Below are positions 40,423-49,319 of a stretch of DNA of 64,000 nucleotides, in pieces. A program made the position numbers and the translations under genes. The notes beneath the pieces were generated by a model that ran no database searches, was not told where the DNA came from, and saw nothing but the letters and a program-made list of their open reading frames with translations. The stretch is from Bradyrhizobium jicamae (GTDB lineage Bacteria; Pseudomonadota; Alphaproteobacteria; Rhizobiales; Xanthobacteraceae), in assembly GCF_018130695.1 (NCBI RefSeq), contig NZ_JAFCJX010000001.1, positions 535,347 to 599,346 of the forward strand, read 5' to 3'. The stretch's first letter is position 1, and every line of letters begins with the position of its first letter.

Positions 40423-41748
40423 TCAACTGCCCACCGGGTTCGGCACAGCGAATGCGTCGGCGCCATCCGCAACAAAACTCTCGTCCGCAGCGGCGAGCTC
40501 GCCCTCCCACTTCGCCACCGCTGCGGTGGCGACGCCGTTGCCGATCACATTGGTCATGGTGCGGCCCATGTCGAGGAACTGGTCGATCCCCATGATCAGC
40601 AACAGGCCCGCGGCCGGCAGATCGAACATCGGCAGGGTCGCGGCCACCACCACCAGCGATGCGCGCGGCACGCCGGCGATGCCCTTGCTGGTCACCATCA
40701 TCACCAGCAGCAGCGTCGCCTGCTGCACGAAGCTCATCTCGATGCCGTAGGCCTGCGCGATGAACAGCGCGGCAAATGCCTGGTACATCATCGAGCCGTC
40801 GAGATTGAAGGAATAGCCGAGCGGCAGCACGAAGCCCGAGAGACGCTCCTTGATGCCGAATCGCGTCAACTGCTCGATGGTCTTCGGATAGGCCGCCTCG
40901 CTGCTGGCGGTGGAGAAGGCGAGCAGCATCGGCTGGCGCAGCAGCTTGATCAGTTCGAACACCGGACGCCCGAGCACGACGAATCCCGCGCCGATCAGGA
41001 GCAGCCAGAGCACCGCAAGCGCAAGGTAGAACGTCGCGATGAACTTGCCGTAGGTCAGGAGCACGCCGAGCCCTTGCGTCGTGATCACGGCCGCGATGGC
41101 CGCGAACACGCCGATCGGGGCAAAGCGCATCACGAAGTGGGTGATCTGCAGCATGATCTGCACCAGTTCGTCGATCGAGCTGGCGATGGTTTTGGCAAGG
41201 CTCGTCTTCAGCCGGCTCAGCGCAAAGCCGAAGAACACGGAGAAGACCAGGATCTGCAGCACCTCATTGGTCGCCATCGCCTGCACGGCGCTGGTCGGAA
41301 ACACATGGGTGATGAAGTCCTTCAGGTTGAGCCCCGCCGTCTGCAGATTGGTCGACGCTCCCGCGCCCGGCAGCGGCAGGCCGAGGCCATGGCCCGGGGC
41401 AAAGAAATTCGCAAAGAGCATGCCGAGGCCGAGCGAGAGGATGGAGGCCGAGATGAACCAGCCCATCGCCTTCGCCGCGATGCGGCCGACCGCGCCGCCT
41501 TCCGCGCCGAGGCTCGCAATGCCTGATACGATGGTGGCAAACACCAGCGGCGCGATGATCATCTTGATCATGCGCAGGAACACGTCGGTGAGAATCGAGA
41601 AATAGCCGGCGACGGTCCTGGCGGCCTCCGGGGTCGGCGCCAGCTCATGGCAGGCGTACCCGACGGCTGTGCCGAGCAGCAGGCCGAGCATGATCAGATT
41701 GGTGAACCGGTTCGGCCGCACCGCCGAGCCGCTGGAAATAGCCGTCAT
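40423..41748 (-). CDS. Dicarboxylate/amino acid:cation symporter (DAACS family)
   Basis: A 441-residue inner-membrane transporter with about eight transmembrane helices and two re-entrant hairpins. AFSTASSEAAYPKT near residue 275 is the serine-rich hairpin HP1. GYSFNLDGSMMY near 310 is the NMDGT-like sodium site. SKGIAGVPRAS near 350 and MGRTMTNVIGN near 400 are the other substrate- and cation-binding motifs of the GltP/DctA family. Cargo may be C4-dicarboxylates, glutamate or aspartate. The frame runs to 42090, but ATG 41748 has a GGAGGGA site. A LysR gene is divergent. Confidence 0.92.
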   Translation of the reverse strand: MTAISSGSAVRPNRFTNLIMLGLLLGTAVGYACHELAPTPEAARTVAGYFSILTDVFLRMIKMIIAPLVFATIVSGIASLGAEGGAVGRIAAKAMGWFISASILSLGLGMLFANFFAPGHGLGLPLPGAGASTNLQTAGLNLKDFITHVFPTSAVQAMATNEVLQILVFSVFFGFALSRLKTSLAKTIASSIDELVQIMLQITHFVMRFAPIGVFAAIAAVITTQGLGVLLTYGKFIATFYLALAVLWLLLIGAGFVVLGRPVFELIKLLRQPMLLAFSTASSEAAYPKTIEQLTRFGIKERLSGFVLPLGYSFNLDGSMMYQAFAALFIAQAYGIEMSFVQQATLLLVMMVTSKGIAGVPRASLVVVAATLPMFDLPAAGLLLIMGIDQFLDMGRTMTNVIGNGVATAAVAKWEGELAAADESFVADGADAFAVPNPVGS

Positions 41749-41935
41749 TATCTGTTCCCTCCAGTGAATCCCGACCTGTATCGCGGCCGATTGATCCGCC
41801 GTTGTCCTCCCAGGGACCGGGCCCGATCCAATGCCGTCTGGGAACGCGCTATTCCTAGTCTGCATGGATTTCTGCCGCGCAAGCGGGCATGGTGCCGCCG
41901 ACAACGGCGCGCCGGGGACGAGAGGCCTTAAGACG

Positions 41936-42844
41936 ATGGAGCTGAAATGGCTGGAGGATTTCCTGAGCCTGGCGCGGACCGGCAATTTCTCGCGCTCCGC
42001 CGAGGAGCGCCACGTCACGCAGTCCGCCTTCAGCCGCCGCATCCAGGCGCTCGAGCTCTGGCTCGGCGTCTCCCTGATCGATCGCAGCAACTACCCGACC
42101 ACGCTGACCGAGGAAGGCCGCCAGTTCCTCGAGACGGCGGAGGAGACGGTGCGCATGCTGCATGCCAGTCGGCTCAATCTTCAGGCCAGCAACCGGCCGA
42201 GCACGCAAATGGTCGGCGTCGCGGCGCTGCACACGCTGTCACTGCGGTTCTTTCCGCGCTGGTTCCGCGAGATCGAGGACAAGATCGGCGCGGTCGGCAG
42301 CCGCCTGCTGCCTGACGATTTCCACAGCTGCCTGCAGGCCATTGTCGAAGGCGGCTACGATTTCCTGCTCACCTTCCATCACCCGAACGTGCCGATCCTG
42401 CTGGAGCCCGAGCTCTATCCGCACATCGTGGTCGGCAGCGACAGTTTTGTCATCGTGCGGAGTCCTAAACTTGCGATCGCCGACGAGACGAAGCCGCTGC
42501 CGCTGCTGAGCTACGCCTCGAATTCCTTCCTCGGGCGGGTCGCGACCTTCGCCCAGGCCCAGGCCGGTGCGCCCTCGGTGCACGTCGCCCACACCAATGA
42601 GAATGCCATGGCCGAGGCGTTGAAATTCATGGCGCTGGAAGGCCACGGCCTCGCCTGGCTGCCGCGCAGCCTGGTGGCGCGCGAGTTGGAAGAGAACGCG
42701 CTTGTCGTCACCGGCCCGGAAATCCCGCTGGAGATCCGGCTCTATCGCAGCGGCCGCCGCACCCGCGCCATTGTCGAGAAGGTCTGGGGCGCGGCGAAAG
42801 CACTCGCCGCCGATTCCATGCAAAATTGGAATAAGATTGTCTGA
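41936..42844 (+). CDS. LysR-family transcriptional regulator
   Basis: A 302-residue regulator. The N-terminal helix-turn-helix MELKWLEDFLSLARTGNFSRSAEERHVTQSAFSRRI is standard for LysR proteins, with an effector-binding domain following. The frame starts at 41831, but the family begins at ATG 41936. It is divergent from the symporter (187 bases apart) and 61 bases upstream of the racemase gene. It probably controls one or both, in response to an amino or dicarboxylic acid. No LysR box could be fixed by eye. Confidence 0.88.
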   Translation: MELKWLEDFLSLARTGNFSRSAEERHVTQSAFSRRIQALELWLGVSLIDRSNYPTTLTEEGRQFLETAEETVRMLHASRLNLQASNRPSTQMVGVAALHTLSLRFFPRWFREIEDKIGAVGSRLLPDDFHSCLQAIVEGGYDFLLTFHHPNVPILLEPELYPHIVVGSDSFVIVRSPKLAIADETKPLPLLSYASNSFLGRVATFAQAQAGAPSVHVAHTNENAMAEALKFMALEGHGLAWLPRSLVARELEENALVVTGPEIPLEIRLYRSGRRTRAIVEKVWGAAKALAADSMQNWNKIV

Positions 42845-42905
42845 CACGGCATTGGCCGCGGCCGGTTCGCTCGCGTATACCCCCAAAATCAAGGGGGAGA
42901 CTTTG

Positions 42906-43622
42906 ATGCTTGGCGTTCTCGGTGGCATGGGCCCGATGGCCACGGTGGATTTCATGGGCAAGGTGATCCGGAACACCCCGGCCGCCTGCGACCAGGACCA
43001 CATCGCGATGGTCGTCCGTTCCGCCACTGACGTGCCCGACCGCACCGCCGCGATCCTCGATCAGGGCCGCGATCCCCTGCCCGCCATGCGGCGCGCGCTG
43101 CGCCAGCTCACGCTTTCAGGCGCAACCTGCATCGCGATCCCCTGCAACACCGCGCATCACTGGCACGGCGCATTGCAGAACGAGACCGACGTCCCGATCC
43201 TGCACATCGTCGATGCCGTGGCCGACACGCTCGCACGCGACGGCTTCGACGGTGCCACGATCGGCGTGCTCGCGACCGACGGCACCGTCCGCGCCGGCGT
43301 CTATCAGCAGCGGCTCGCCGCCCGCGGCTACGCTTGCATGATGCCTGACGCCGCAGGCCAGGCCGAGGTGATGCGCGCGATCCGCCTGGTCAAGGCCGGC
43401 AAGCTCGATGAAGCGACCGCGATCCTGCGCCGCGAAGCCGAAACGCTGGTTCAGCGCGGCTGCGCGCGGGTCGCGATGGCCTGCACGGAAATTCCCCTGG
43501 CGCTGGCTGATGTCGACGGCGCGCTGCAAGCACGCCTGTTCGATCCGACCGAAGCGCTGGCGCGCGCCTGCGTCGAATTCTGCCTCGCGCGGGCGGACCA
43601 GGAGGTCCGTGCGGCGGCCTAG
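42906..43622 (+). CDS. Aspartate/glutamate racemase
   Basis: A 238-residue enzyme of the Asp/Glu racemase family. It opens with GVLGGMGPMATVDF. The two catalytic cysteines are visible in IAIPCNTAHHW (near residue 82) and ARVAMACTEIPLAL (near 190), giving a complete two-base active site. It interconverts D- and L-amino acids in the cytoplasm. ATG 42906 follows AAGGGGGAG. Together with the symporter and LysR gene it forms an amino-acid uptake and use module. It converges on the channel gene with an 8-base gap. Confidence 0.88.
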   Translation: MLGVLGGMGPMATVDFMGKVIRNTPAACDQDHIAMVVRSATDVPDRTAAILDQGRDPLPAMRRALRQLTLSGATCIAIPCNTAHHWHGALQNETDVPILHIVDAVADTLARDGFDGATIGVLATDGTVRAGVYQQRLAARGYACMMPDAAGQAEVMRAIRLVKAGKLDEATAILRREAETLVQRGCARVAMACTEIPLALADVDGALQARLFDPTEALARACVEFCLARADQEVRAAA

Positions 43623-43630
43623 GCCGTACC

Positions 43631-45880
43631 TTACACGGCATAACGCCGGTAGAGCACGACGATGACGGCGAGCACCGTCCCGGCATAAACGACCTGCGCT
43701 GCGTAATCCAGAACAACAGCGGCGCGCTTTCGGCCGGCGTCCCGAAGTTTTTCATGTCTGTAGCCCGCCAATATCGTCATCAGACACAGTACGAAGAAAA
43801 TGTAGAACATCTCTTCGACGACCACCGTGTATCCGACATCGCCGATCTGACCGTTCACCGCCACGAGCAGCACCGCGCTCGCCAGGATCGAGGTCACCGG
43901 AATCGTCACGCGTTCACGAAACATGGTTTCAGGAAAGAACAGCGTCGCGAATACGACGAGCACGAGCAGAAACAGCGGCAGCAGGTTCTTCAGCATGTAG
44001 ATGGCGGAGGTGCGGCGCAGCGTGATGACCGCATTGAAGCCGGCGAACTCCGTACTTGCCTCGGCACCAAACAAGGACGCCCTTCCGAGCGTCGATCCGG
44101 TGGACAGGGAGTCGACGAAATAGCTCAGTCCGAGAAATCGCCAGAGCTGAAGTCCGGAATAGGCCCCGTCCTCGACCCGCGAGCTTCCATCGTCGGCGAG
44201 GCGCAAGCCGAATCGATCGATGACGTAGGTGATGAGTTCTCGACGCTGTTCCGTGTTCTGGAGATGCAGGCGCAGTTGCTGCGTGTCGAATGGATAATCA
44301 TGGAGATCGAAACGAGCCTTGAAATCGCCACTGATACGATAGAGCCGATAGCTCAGGCCGTCTTCCCGTCCAGCCTGGATTGGCCGAGCCGGATCGAACG
44401 CCCCGCGATCCGCCAAGGCTGGAAATTCGACATGCGTCTGCGCCTCATCGTCGCCGGCGAACCGCATCCAGAGATAGAAGTCGACGCCGAACGAATTCTG
44501 TTTCACGTCGATCCGGCTGACGCGAATAATGTCGATGCCGGTATAAACGACGCGCTGTATCCAGTAGTGTCGGTCACCGAACGTGACGACATGACCCCGC
44601 TCTCGTTCCGCGGCGAGATCGATTCCTTTGGGCTGATCGATGCGCACGAGTTGCAGCGGCGCAGTTACGAACAAGCCGTAACGGAAGAAACCCAGTCGAA
44701 TCGGGCGCGGAATGTCGCGGTTCGCGTTGAAATAGAGCCGCCCAGTCAGCCCCACGACCGCCGATTTCGGATCGTCGATCGCGGCGAGCGCGACGCGCAC
44801 ACGGTCGCGATCTGCAACCTTGCTGTCGGATCGTTTCTGAATCCCCTGCCCCATAAACCGGGGATGTAGTGCAGCTCGTTTTAGCGCATCGATCATCAGG
44901 CGCGCAGCGTCATACGAGCCGCCGGCAACCCAGCTTGGCGAGGTTCCAGCTTTCGCCTTGTAGTCGGCGGCAAAGGCCTGCGCTGCCACGCCGGCACTGT
45001 CGAACATCAGCGAGGAAGCAGCATACAGATTCTCGCTGAAGAAGCCCGGATGCGCTTTTTCCTCGGGCTCATTGGCGAAGTTCTGCAAATAACTTTCGCG
45101 GGCCGCGGCTTGCGATGCAATGATCATTCCCTTGATGCCGCGGCGGCGGAGCGCCTTGACGATGTCTGCGCTAAAATCGGTTGCCGCGCCGACGACGATA
45201 ACGCCGGGCCCGGGCTCCTGCGCGGCAGCGTCCAGCGCCTCATCCGTCGATCCGATCTGACCGGCTGCGACGTCCAGTCCGAACACACGCAACTGCTCCG
45301 CCGGATAGGCGGTCGCAAATCCACGCTCAAAACTCTTGCCGTAGGAATCGCGCGTGTGAACGAGACGGACTTTTGGCTCCCTCATCACGGCGCGCAGATG
45401 TTCCGCGATCGAGCGCGCCTGCACGGAAACCGGCGACAGCGCACGAAAATAATATTCACTGTTGTTTGTCAGATCGTCGGCAGCCGAGCTTCCCGTGAGT
45501 GCCGGCATCCGCGCATCCCTGTATATCGGCGCTGCCGCGAGCGACGCGGAGCTGAGATAATGTCCGAGCACAGCGACGCACGGGCTGTCGGCAATCGCCT
45601 GCGCATTCGCGCGCGCCACGGCTGGATTGCTTGCGTCGTCGAACAGAACGAGCTCAATCAGCCGCCCGTTGACGCCCCCCTTGGCGTTCGCCTCGTCGAC
45701 TGCAAGCTGCGTCGCGACCAGGCTTTCCGTCCCGGCCGGGGCGGACGGGCCAGAGAGCGAATTGGCGAATGCGATGCGAATAGGCTCCGGGCGCGTCCAG
45801 AGGATGGCGGCCCAGGCGACAGCAAGCACCAGGGCAACGCCCGCAACAACGGCAAGCCACATGATGGGCCGCTGCTTCAT
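43631..45880 (-). CDS. Type I periplasmic-binding domain fused to a pentameric ligand-gated ion channel (Pro-loop receptor)
   Basis: A 749-residue receptor-channel. After an N-terminal hydrophobic segment (about 8-28), residues about 33-420 are a LivJ-type binding domain (IAFANSLSGPSAPAG; AVDEANAKGGVNGRLIEL). Residues about 440-622 match the extracellular beta-sandwich of Cys-loop receptors, with IDVKQNSFGVDFYLWMRF and the Pro-loop FDLHDYPFDTQQL near 524-536, lacking flanking cysteines as in prokaryotes. Four transmembrane helices follow: M1 at 626-649 with a central proline, M2 at 656-678 (RVTIPVTSILASAVLLVAVN), M3 at 684-706, M4 at 722-744. ATG 45880 follows AAGGA. Ligand and ion selectivity are unknown; an amino acid is a reasonable guess. 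Confidence 0.88.
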   Translation of the reverse strand: MKQRPIMWLAVVAGVALVLAVAWAAILWTRPEPIRIAFANSLSGPSAPAGTESLVATQLAVDEANAKGGVNGRLIELVLFDDASNPAVARANAQAIADSPCVAVLGHYLSSASLAAAPIYRDARMPALTGSSAADDLTNNSEYYFRALSPVSVQARSIAEHLRAVMREPKVRLVHTRDSYGKSFERGFATAYPAEQLRVFGLDVAAGQIGSTDEALDAAAQEPGPGVIVVGAATDFSADIVKALRRRGIKGMIIASQAAARESYLQNFANEPEEKAHPGFFSENLYAASSLMFDSAGVAAQAFAADYKAKAGTSPSWVAGGSYDAARLMIDALKRAALHPRFMGQGIQKRSDSKVADRDRVRVALAAIDDPKSAVVGLTGRLYFNANRDIPRPIRLGFFRYGLFVTAPLQLVRIDQPKGIDLAAERERGHVVTFGDRHYWIQRVVYTGIDIIRVSRIDVKQNSFGVDFYLWMRFAGDDEAQTHVEFPALADRGAFDPARPIQAGREDGLSYRLYRISGDFKARFDLHDYPFDTQQLRLHLQNTEQRRELITYVIDRFGLRLADDGSSRVEDGAYSGLQLWRFLGLSYFVDSLSTGSTLGRASLFGAEASTEFAGFNAVITLRRTSAIYMLKNLLPLFLLVLVVFATLFFPETMFRERVTIPVTSILASAVLLVAVNGQIGDVGYTVVVEEMFYIFFVLCLMTILAGYRHEKLRDAGRKRAAVVLDYAAQVVYAGTVLAVIVVLYRRYAV

Positions 45881-46038
45881 CGTCGATCCTTGCATCGATC
45901 GGCATGAGCCGAGATTTTCCAGATCGAGGCCTCAGTCAGGCCGAGATTGCCGCCGCTGAGAGCGTTTTTCAAGCCCGCCAAATCGCGCGGGCTTGACCTT
46001 GGGGCGGTCCAATCGCGTACCCCCCTATTCTCATCTGT

Positions 46039-46056
46039 GCTACCTAGTTCGGTAGC
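46039..46056. promoter_or_regulatory. Small inverted repeat before a short gene
   Basis: GCTACC and GGTAGC surround a 6-base centre, 24 bases before the 72-codon gene. It could be an operator or a leader hairpin. No further copy was noticed. Confidence 0.35.
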
Positions 46057-46079
46057 AACATGGTCAGGAGAAGCCGATC

Positions 46080-46298
46080 ATGACTGACGATCAGGTCAAT
46101 CTCGTCGTTCAGCACCTTTGCGATCACTTGCACCTGGCGCTTCGATTGAAGGATAGCGAGGCACATCCACCGAACGCCAAGGATATCGGATTTGATCCTG
46201 CCTCTGTCAGAACTGTATTGCTGACCGCCTTGCGTTCGGCGGGTATCACGATCCGCCACGAGGAAGCCGGGGCGAGCGAAGAGCCGCCGTGGTCCTAA
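46080..46298 (+). CDS. Small hypothetical protein, 72 residues
   Basis: An acidic soluble protein (MTDDQVNLVVQHLCDH...). It is preceded by AGGAGAAG at a good distance from ATG 46080, the main argument that it is real. It is predicted mostly helical, with a charged C-terminal tail. No family is recognised. It stands between the divergently placed channel gene and the alanine dehydrogenase gene. It has no clear partner. Confidence 0.55.
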   Translation: MTDDQVNLVVQHLCDHLHLALRLKDSEAHPPNAKDIGFDPASVRTVLLTALRSAGITIRHEEAGASEEPPWS

Positions 46299-46418
46299 GC
46301 GCAAAGCGCGGGACAGAAGCCTCGCGCCAATATTTCAGCCGGGCATTTTGTGACCGATCCAAGTGATCCCAACTGTCAGTCACTTCCGCTTTGAAGGTGA
46401 CTGATTGCGAGCCGCGTC

Positions 46419-47534
46419 TCAGGACGCCAGCGCCTCCTCGGCCGTCACACCAACAAGCTTCTGGCTCTCGGCCACCGCGCGGTTGGTGATCCGGCCGCGA
46501 TGGATATTGAGGCCCGCGCGCAGATGCGGGTCCTCGACCAGTGCGCGCAATCCTTTTGAGGCCAGCGCCAGGCCGAATGGCAGCGTCGCATGGTTGAGCG
46601 CGTGGCTGGAGGTGACCGGCACGGCGCCCGGCATGTTGGCCACGCAATAATGCACGATATCGTCGACCAGATAGGTCGGCGCCTGATGCGTGGTCGCCTT
46701 CGACGTCTCGAAGCAGCCGCCCTGGTCGATCGCGACGTCGACCAGCACCGCGCGGCGCTTCATGTGCGCGAGCTGTTTGCGCGACACCAGCTTCGGCGCG
46801 CTCGCGCCGGGCACCAGCACCGCGCCGATCACGACGTCGGCAGCGACGATTTCCTCATCGATCGCCTCGAGCGTCGCATAGCGCGTGCGCACCCGGCCCA
46901 GGAAGATATCGTCGAGCACGCGCAGCCGCGGCAGCGAGCGATCCAGAATGGTGACGTCGGCGCCGAGACCTGCCGCCATCCGCGCTGCATGCGTGCCGAC
47001 CACGCCGCCGCCGATCACGGCGATCCGCGCCGGCGCCACGCCGGGCACGCCGCCGATCAACTTGCCCATGCCGTCGGCGGACTTGCGCAAGGCCGCGCCT
47101 GCCGCCTCGATCGCAAGGCGTCCCGCGACCTCGCTCATCGGCGCCAGCAGCGGCAAGCCGCCATGCGCATCGGTGACGGTCTCGTAAGCGACCGCCGTGC
47201 AGCCGGAGGCGAGCAGCCCCTTGGTCTGCGCCGCATCGGGCGCGAGATGAAGATAGGTGAAGAGGATCTGCCCCTCGCGCAGCCGCGTCCATTCCGCCGG
47301 TTGCGGCTCCTTCACCTTCACGATCATGTCTGATGTTGCAAAGATCTCGTCGGCCGTCTCGGCGATGGTAGCGCCGGCGGCCTTGTAGGCCTCGTCGCTG
47401 CTGCCGATGCCCTCGCCGGCCCCGCGCTGCACGACCACGTCGTGCCCATGCGCCACATATTCCCGCACCGAGGCCGGCGTCAGGCCAACCCGGTATTCCT
47501 CGACTTTGATCTCCTTCGGCACGCCTACGCGCAT
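46419..47534 (-). CDS. ald: Alanine dehydrogenase
   Basis: A 371-residue NAD-dependent enzyme that interconverts L-alanine and pyruvate plus ammonia. Residues starting [20 protein letters not shown] are the family N-terminus. Lys75 (KVKEP) and His96 (TYLHLA) are the catalytic pair, and [14 protein letters not shown] near 170 is the NAD-binding loop. The frame is open to 47798, overlapping the divergent regulator, but ATG 47534 follows GGGGAGAC. It is divergent from an Lrp/AsnC gene. In rhizobia alanine dehydrogenase matters for ammonia assimilation and alanine use. Confidence 0.96.
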   Translation of the reverse strand: MRVGVPKEIKVEEYRVGLTPASVREYVAHGHDVVVQRGAGEGIGSSDEAYKAAGATIAETADEIFATSDMIVKVKEPQPAEWTRLREGQILFTYLHLAPDAAQTKGLLASGCTAVAYETVTDAHGGLPLLAPMSEVAGRLAIEAAGAALRKSADGMGKLIGGVPGVAPARIAVIGGGVVGTHAARMAAGLGADVTILDRSLPRLRVLDDIFLGRVRTRYATLEAIDEEIVAADVVIGAVLVPGASAPKLVSRKQLAHMKRRAVLVDVAIDQGGCFETSKATTHQAPTYLVDDIVHYCVANMPGAVPVTSSHALNHATLPFGLALASKGLRALVEDPHLRAGLNIHRGRITNRAVAESQKLVGVTAEEALAS

Positions 47535-47676
47535 GGTCCGTCTCCCCTCGAAATGAGCCGCCGCTTGCCACGAGGCTATTCTTGGTACCGCGGCGTTTCT
47601 CGGCGAAATCCGGCTTGTGCACTGCACTTTTCGCCCATAATCTGCGCGATTAAGCCAGTCATTGAAGGAAATCTGC

Positions 47677-48150
47677 GTGGACGGGCTCGACCGTATCGAC
47701 CAGCGAATCCTCACCGAGCTCGTCTCCGACGCCCGGGCGAGCCAGATCGAGCTTGCCGAAAAGGTTGGGCTGTCGCCGACCGCCTGCGCCCGCCGCATCC
47801 GGCACCTCGAGGAAACCGGCGTGATCCGCGGCTACCGCGCCGATCTCGACGCCACCGCGCTCGGCCTCGTCACCACGGTCGTCGTCACCATCACGCTGGA
47901 GAAGCAGAGCGAGGATTATCTCGCCGCCTTCGAGGCCGCGATCGCGCGCTGCCCCGACGTCGTGTCATGCCATCTGATGTCGGGCAGTGACGATTATCAT
48001 CTGCAAGTCGTCGCCCGCGACATCGCCGACTTCGAACGCATCCACAAGCAGCATTTGTCGCGCATGCCGGGCGTCGCACGGATTCATTCCAGCTTCGCCA
48101 TGCGCGAGGTGGTGCGGCGAACGATTCCGGAGACGGCGCTGCGGGCGTGA
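47677..48150 (+). CDS. Lrp/AsnC-family transcriptional regulator (AldR-like)
   Basis: A 157-residue regulator. The N-terminal helix-turn-helix is LDRIDQRILTELVSDARASQIELAEKVGLSPTACARRIRHLEETGVIRGY, followed by the RAM effector domain ending in SSFAMREVV. GTG 47677 has AAGGAA upstream; a TTG at 47662 is an alternative. It is divergent from ald with 142 bases between the starts, the usual arrangement of AldR with its target. Alanine or another amino acid is the expected effector. Confidence 0.9.
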   Translation: MDGLDRIDQRILTELVSDARASQIELAEKVGLSPTACARRIRHLEETGVIRGYRADLDATALGLVTTVVVTITLEKQSEDYLAAFEAAIARCPDVVSCHLMSGSDDYHLQVVARDIADFERIHKQHLSRMPGVARIHSSFAMREVVRRTIPETALRA

Positions 48151-48164
48151 AGGGCACTACTTCA

Positions 48165-48356
48165 CCTCTCCCCGCTCTTCCGCGGGGAGAGGTCGGATCG
48201 CATCGCATGATGCGATCCGGGTGAGGGGCATGGCACCGTATGTCGGCAACAATGGTCCAACCGACTCGTCGACGTGAGCACGAACGCAAAATGAGAGAGC
48301 TATTGCGCGGATAGAGCCCCTCACCCCAACCCTCTCCCCGCAAGAGCGGGGCGAGG
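48165..48356. repeat. Inverted palindromic repeats between convergent genes
   Basis: A hairpin CCTCTCCCCG...CGGGGAGAGG (48165-48192) is followed by GTGAGGGGC. On the right, CCCTCACCCCAACCCTCTCC and CGCAAGAGCGGGGCGAGGG (to 48356) mirror it. It belongs to the same family of repeats as 29489-29628. It likely ends transcription of both the regulator and the sugar kinase gene. Confidence 0.7.
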
Positions 48357-48364
48357 GAGCGCAC

Positions 48365-49303
48365 CTACCACGCGTCCGCCGGCAGTTCCCCGCTCCTTGG
48401 CGGATCAGCCCCCTGCCGCGTGCAGGTGAACGCCGCACATCGGCAGGCAAAGGCGAGCACGCGCTTCAACTCGGCGGCGGTGATGTCCCGCAGCTTCTGC
48501 CGCTCGATCCGATCAAGCCGATACAGCGCGGCAAGCAACGCCGCCTGAAAGCTGTCGCCGGCCCCGATCGTGTCGACCACCTTCACGGCAGGCGCCGCGG
48601 CCTCGACCATGCCGGCCGTGCGATGCCAGGCGCTGGCGCCATTGTTGCCGCGGGTGATCACGACCAGCGACGGCCCCGCGGTCAGCAATGCTTCCGCACG
48701 CGTTGCATGGGCCTCGTCGCCAAAGAGATAGGCGAAGTCGACATCTGACATCTTCACCAGATCGGCGCAGCGAAAGAACGTCGCCATGCGCGTGCGATAG
48801 CCATCCTTGTCCTCGACCAGATTGGGCCGGCAGTTCGGATCGAAGGAGATGGTCACGCCGGGCCTGGCGCCGGCGATCAGGGCCAGCGCCTGTGTCGCGC
48901 CCTGCTCGTTCACCAGCGTCGTCGAGCCGGTGTGGATGGCCTCGATCTCAGCGAATGCGATCGCGCCGTGCCTGTAAATCCAGTTTCGCGCGGCGCTGTC
49001 GGCATCATAGAAGGCATATTGCGTCTCGGTCGCCGTCGGGCGCGCGAAGGCGAGCGTCGCCTGATGATCGCTGCGGGTGGCGTATCGGAGATCGACGTTT
49101 GACGCGAGCGCATGATCGGCGATCATCCGTCCAAACGTGTCGTTCGCAATACCGCCGACGAATCCGGTCGGCGCATCAAGCCGCGCCATCCCGATCGCGA
49201 CATTGAGGCAGGAGCCGCCGACGACAGGCGCCAGCGCCTCGCGCCCGTCAACCGTCTTCGACGGCAGGAAATCGATCAGCGCATCCCCGCAACTCAGCAG
49301 CAT
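48365..49303 (-). CDS. PfkB-family carbohydrate kinase (fructokinase-like)
   Basis: A 312-residue ribokinase-fold kinase. The N-terminus LLSCGDALIDFLP and GGSCLNVAIGMARL are substrate-binding motifs. DTIGAGDSFQAALL near residue 245 contains the catalytic aspartate and the anion hole. It would phosphorylate a ketose such as fructose made by the polyol dehydrogenase. It is the last gene of the polyol operon, 16 bases after the FGGY kinase. Confidence 0.9.
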   Translation of the reverse strand: MLLSCGDALIDFLPSKTVDGREALAPVVGGSCLNVAIGMARLDAPTGFVGGIANDTFGRMIADHALASNVDLRYATRSDHQATLAFARPTATETQYAFYDADSAARNWIYRHGAIAFAEIEAIHTGSTTLVNEQGATQALALIAGARPGVTISFDPNCRPNLVEDKDGYRTRMATFFRCADLVKMSDVDFAYLFGDEAHATRAEALLTAGPSLVVITRGNNGASAWHRTAGMVEAAAPAVKVVDTIGAGDSFQAALLAALYRLDRIERQKLRDITAAELKRVLAFACRCAAFTCTRQGADPPRSGELPADAW

Positions 49304-49319
49304 TGTTTCGCCCCGAACA

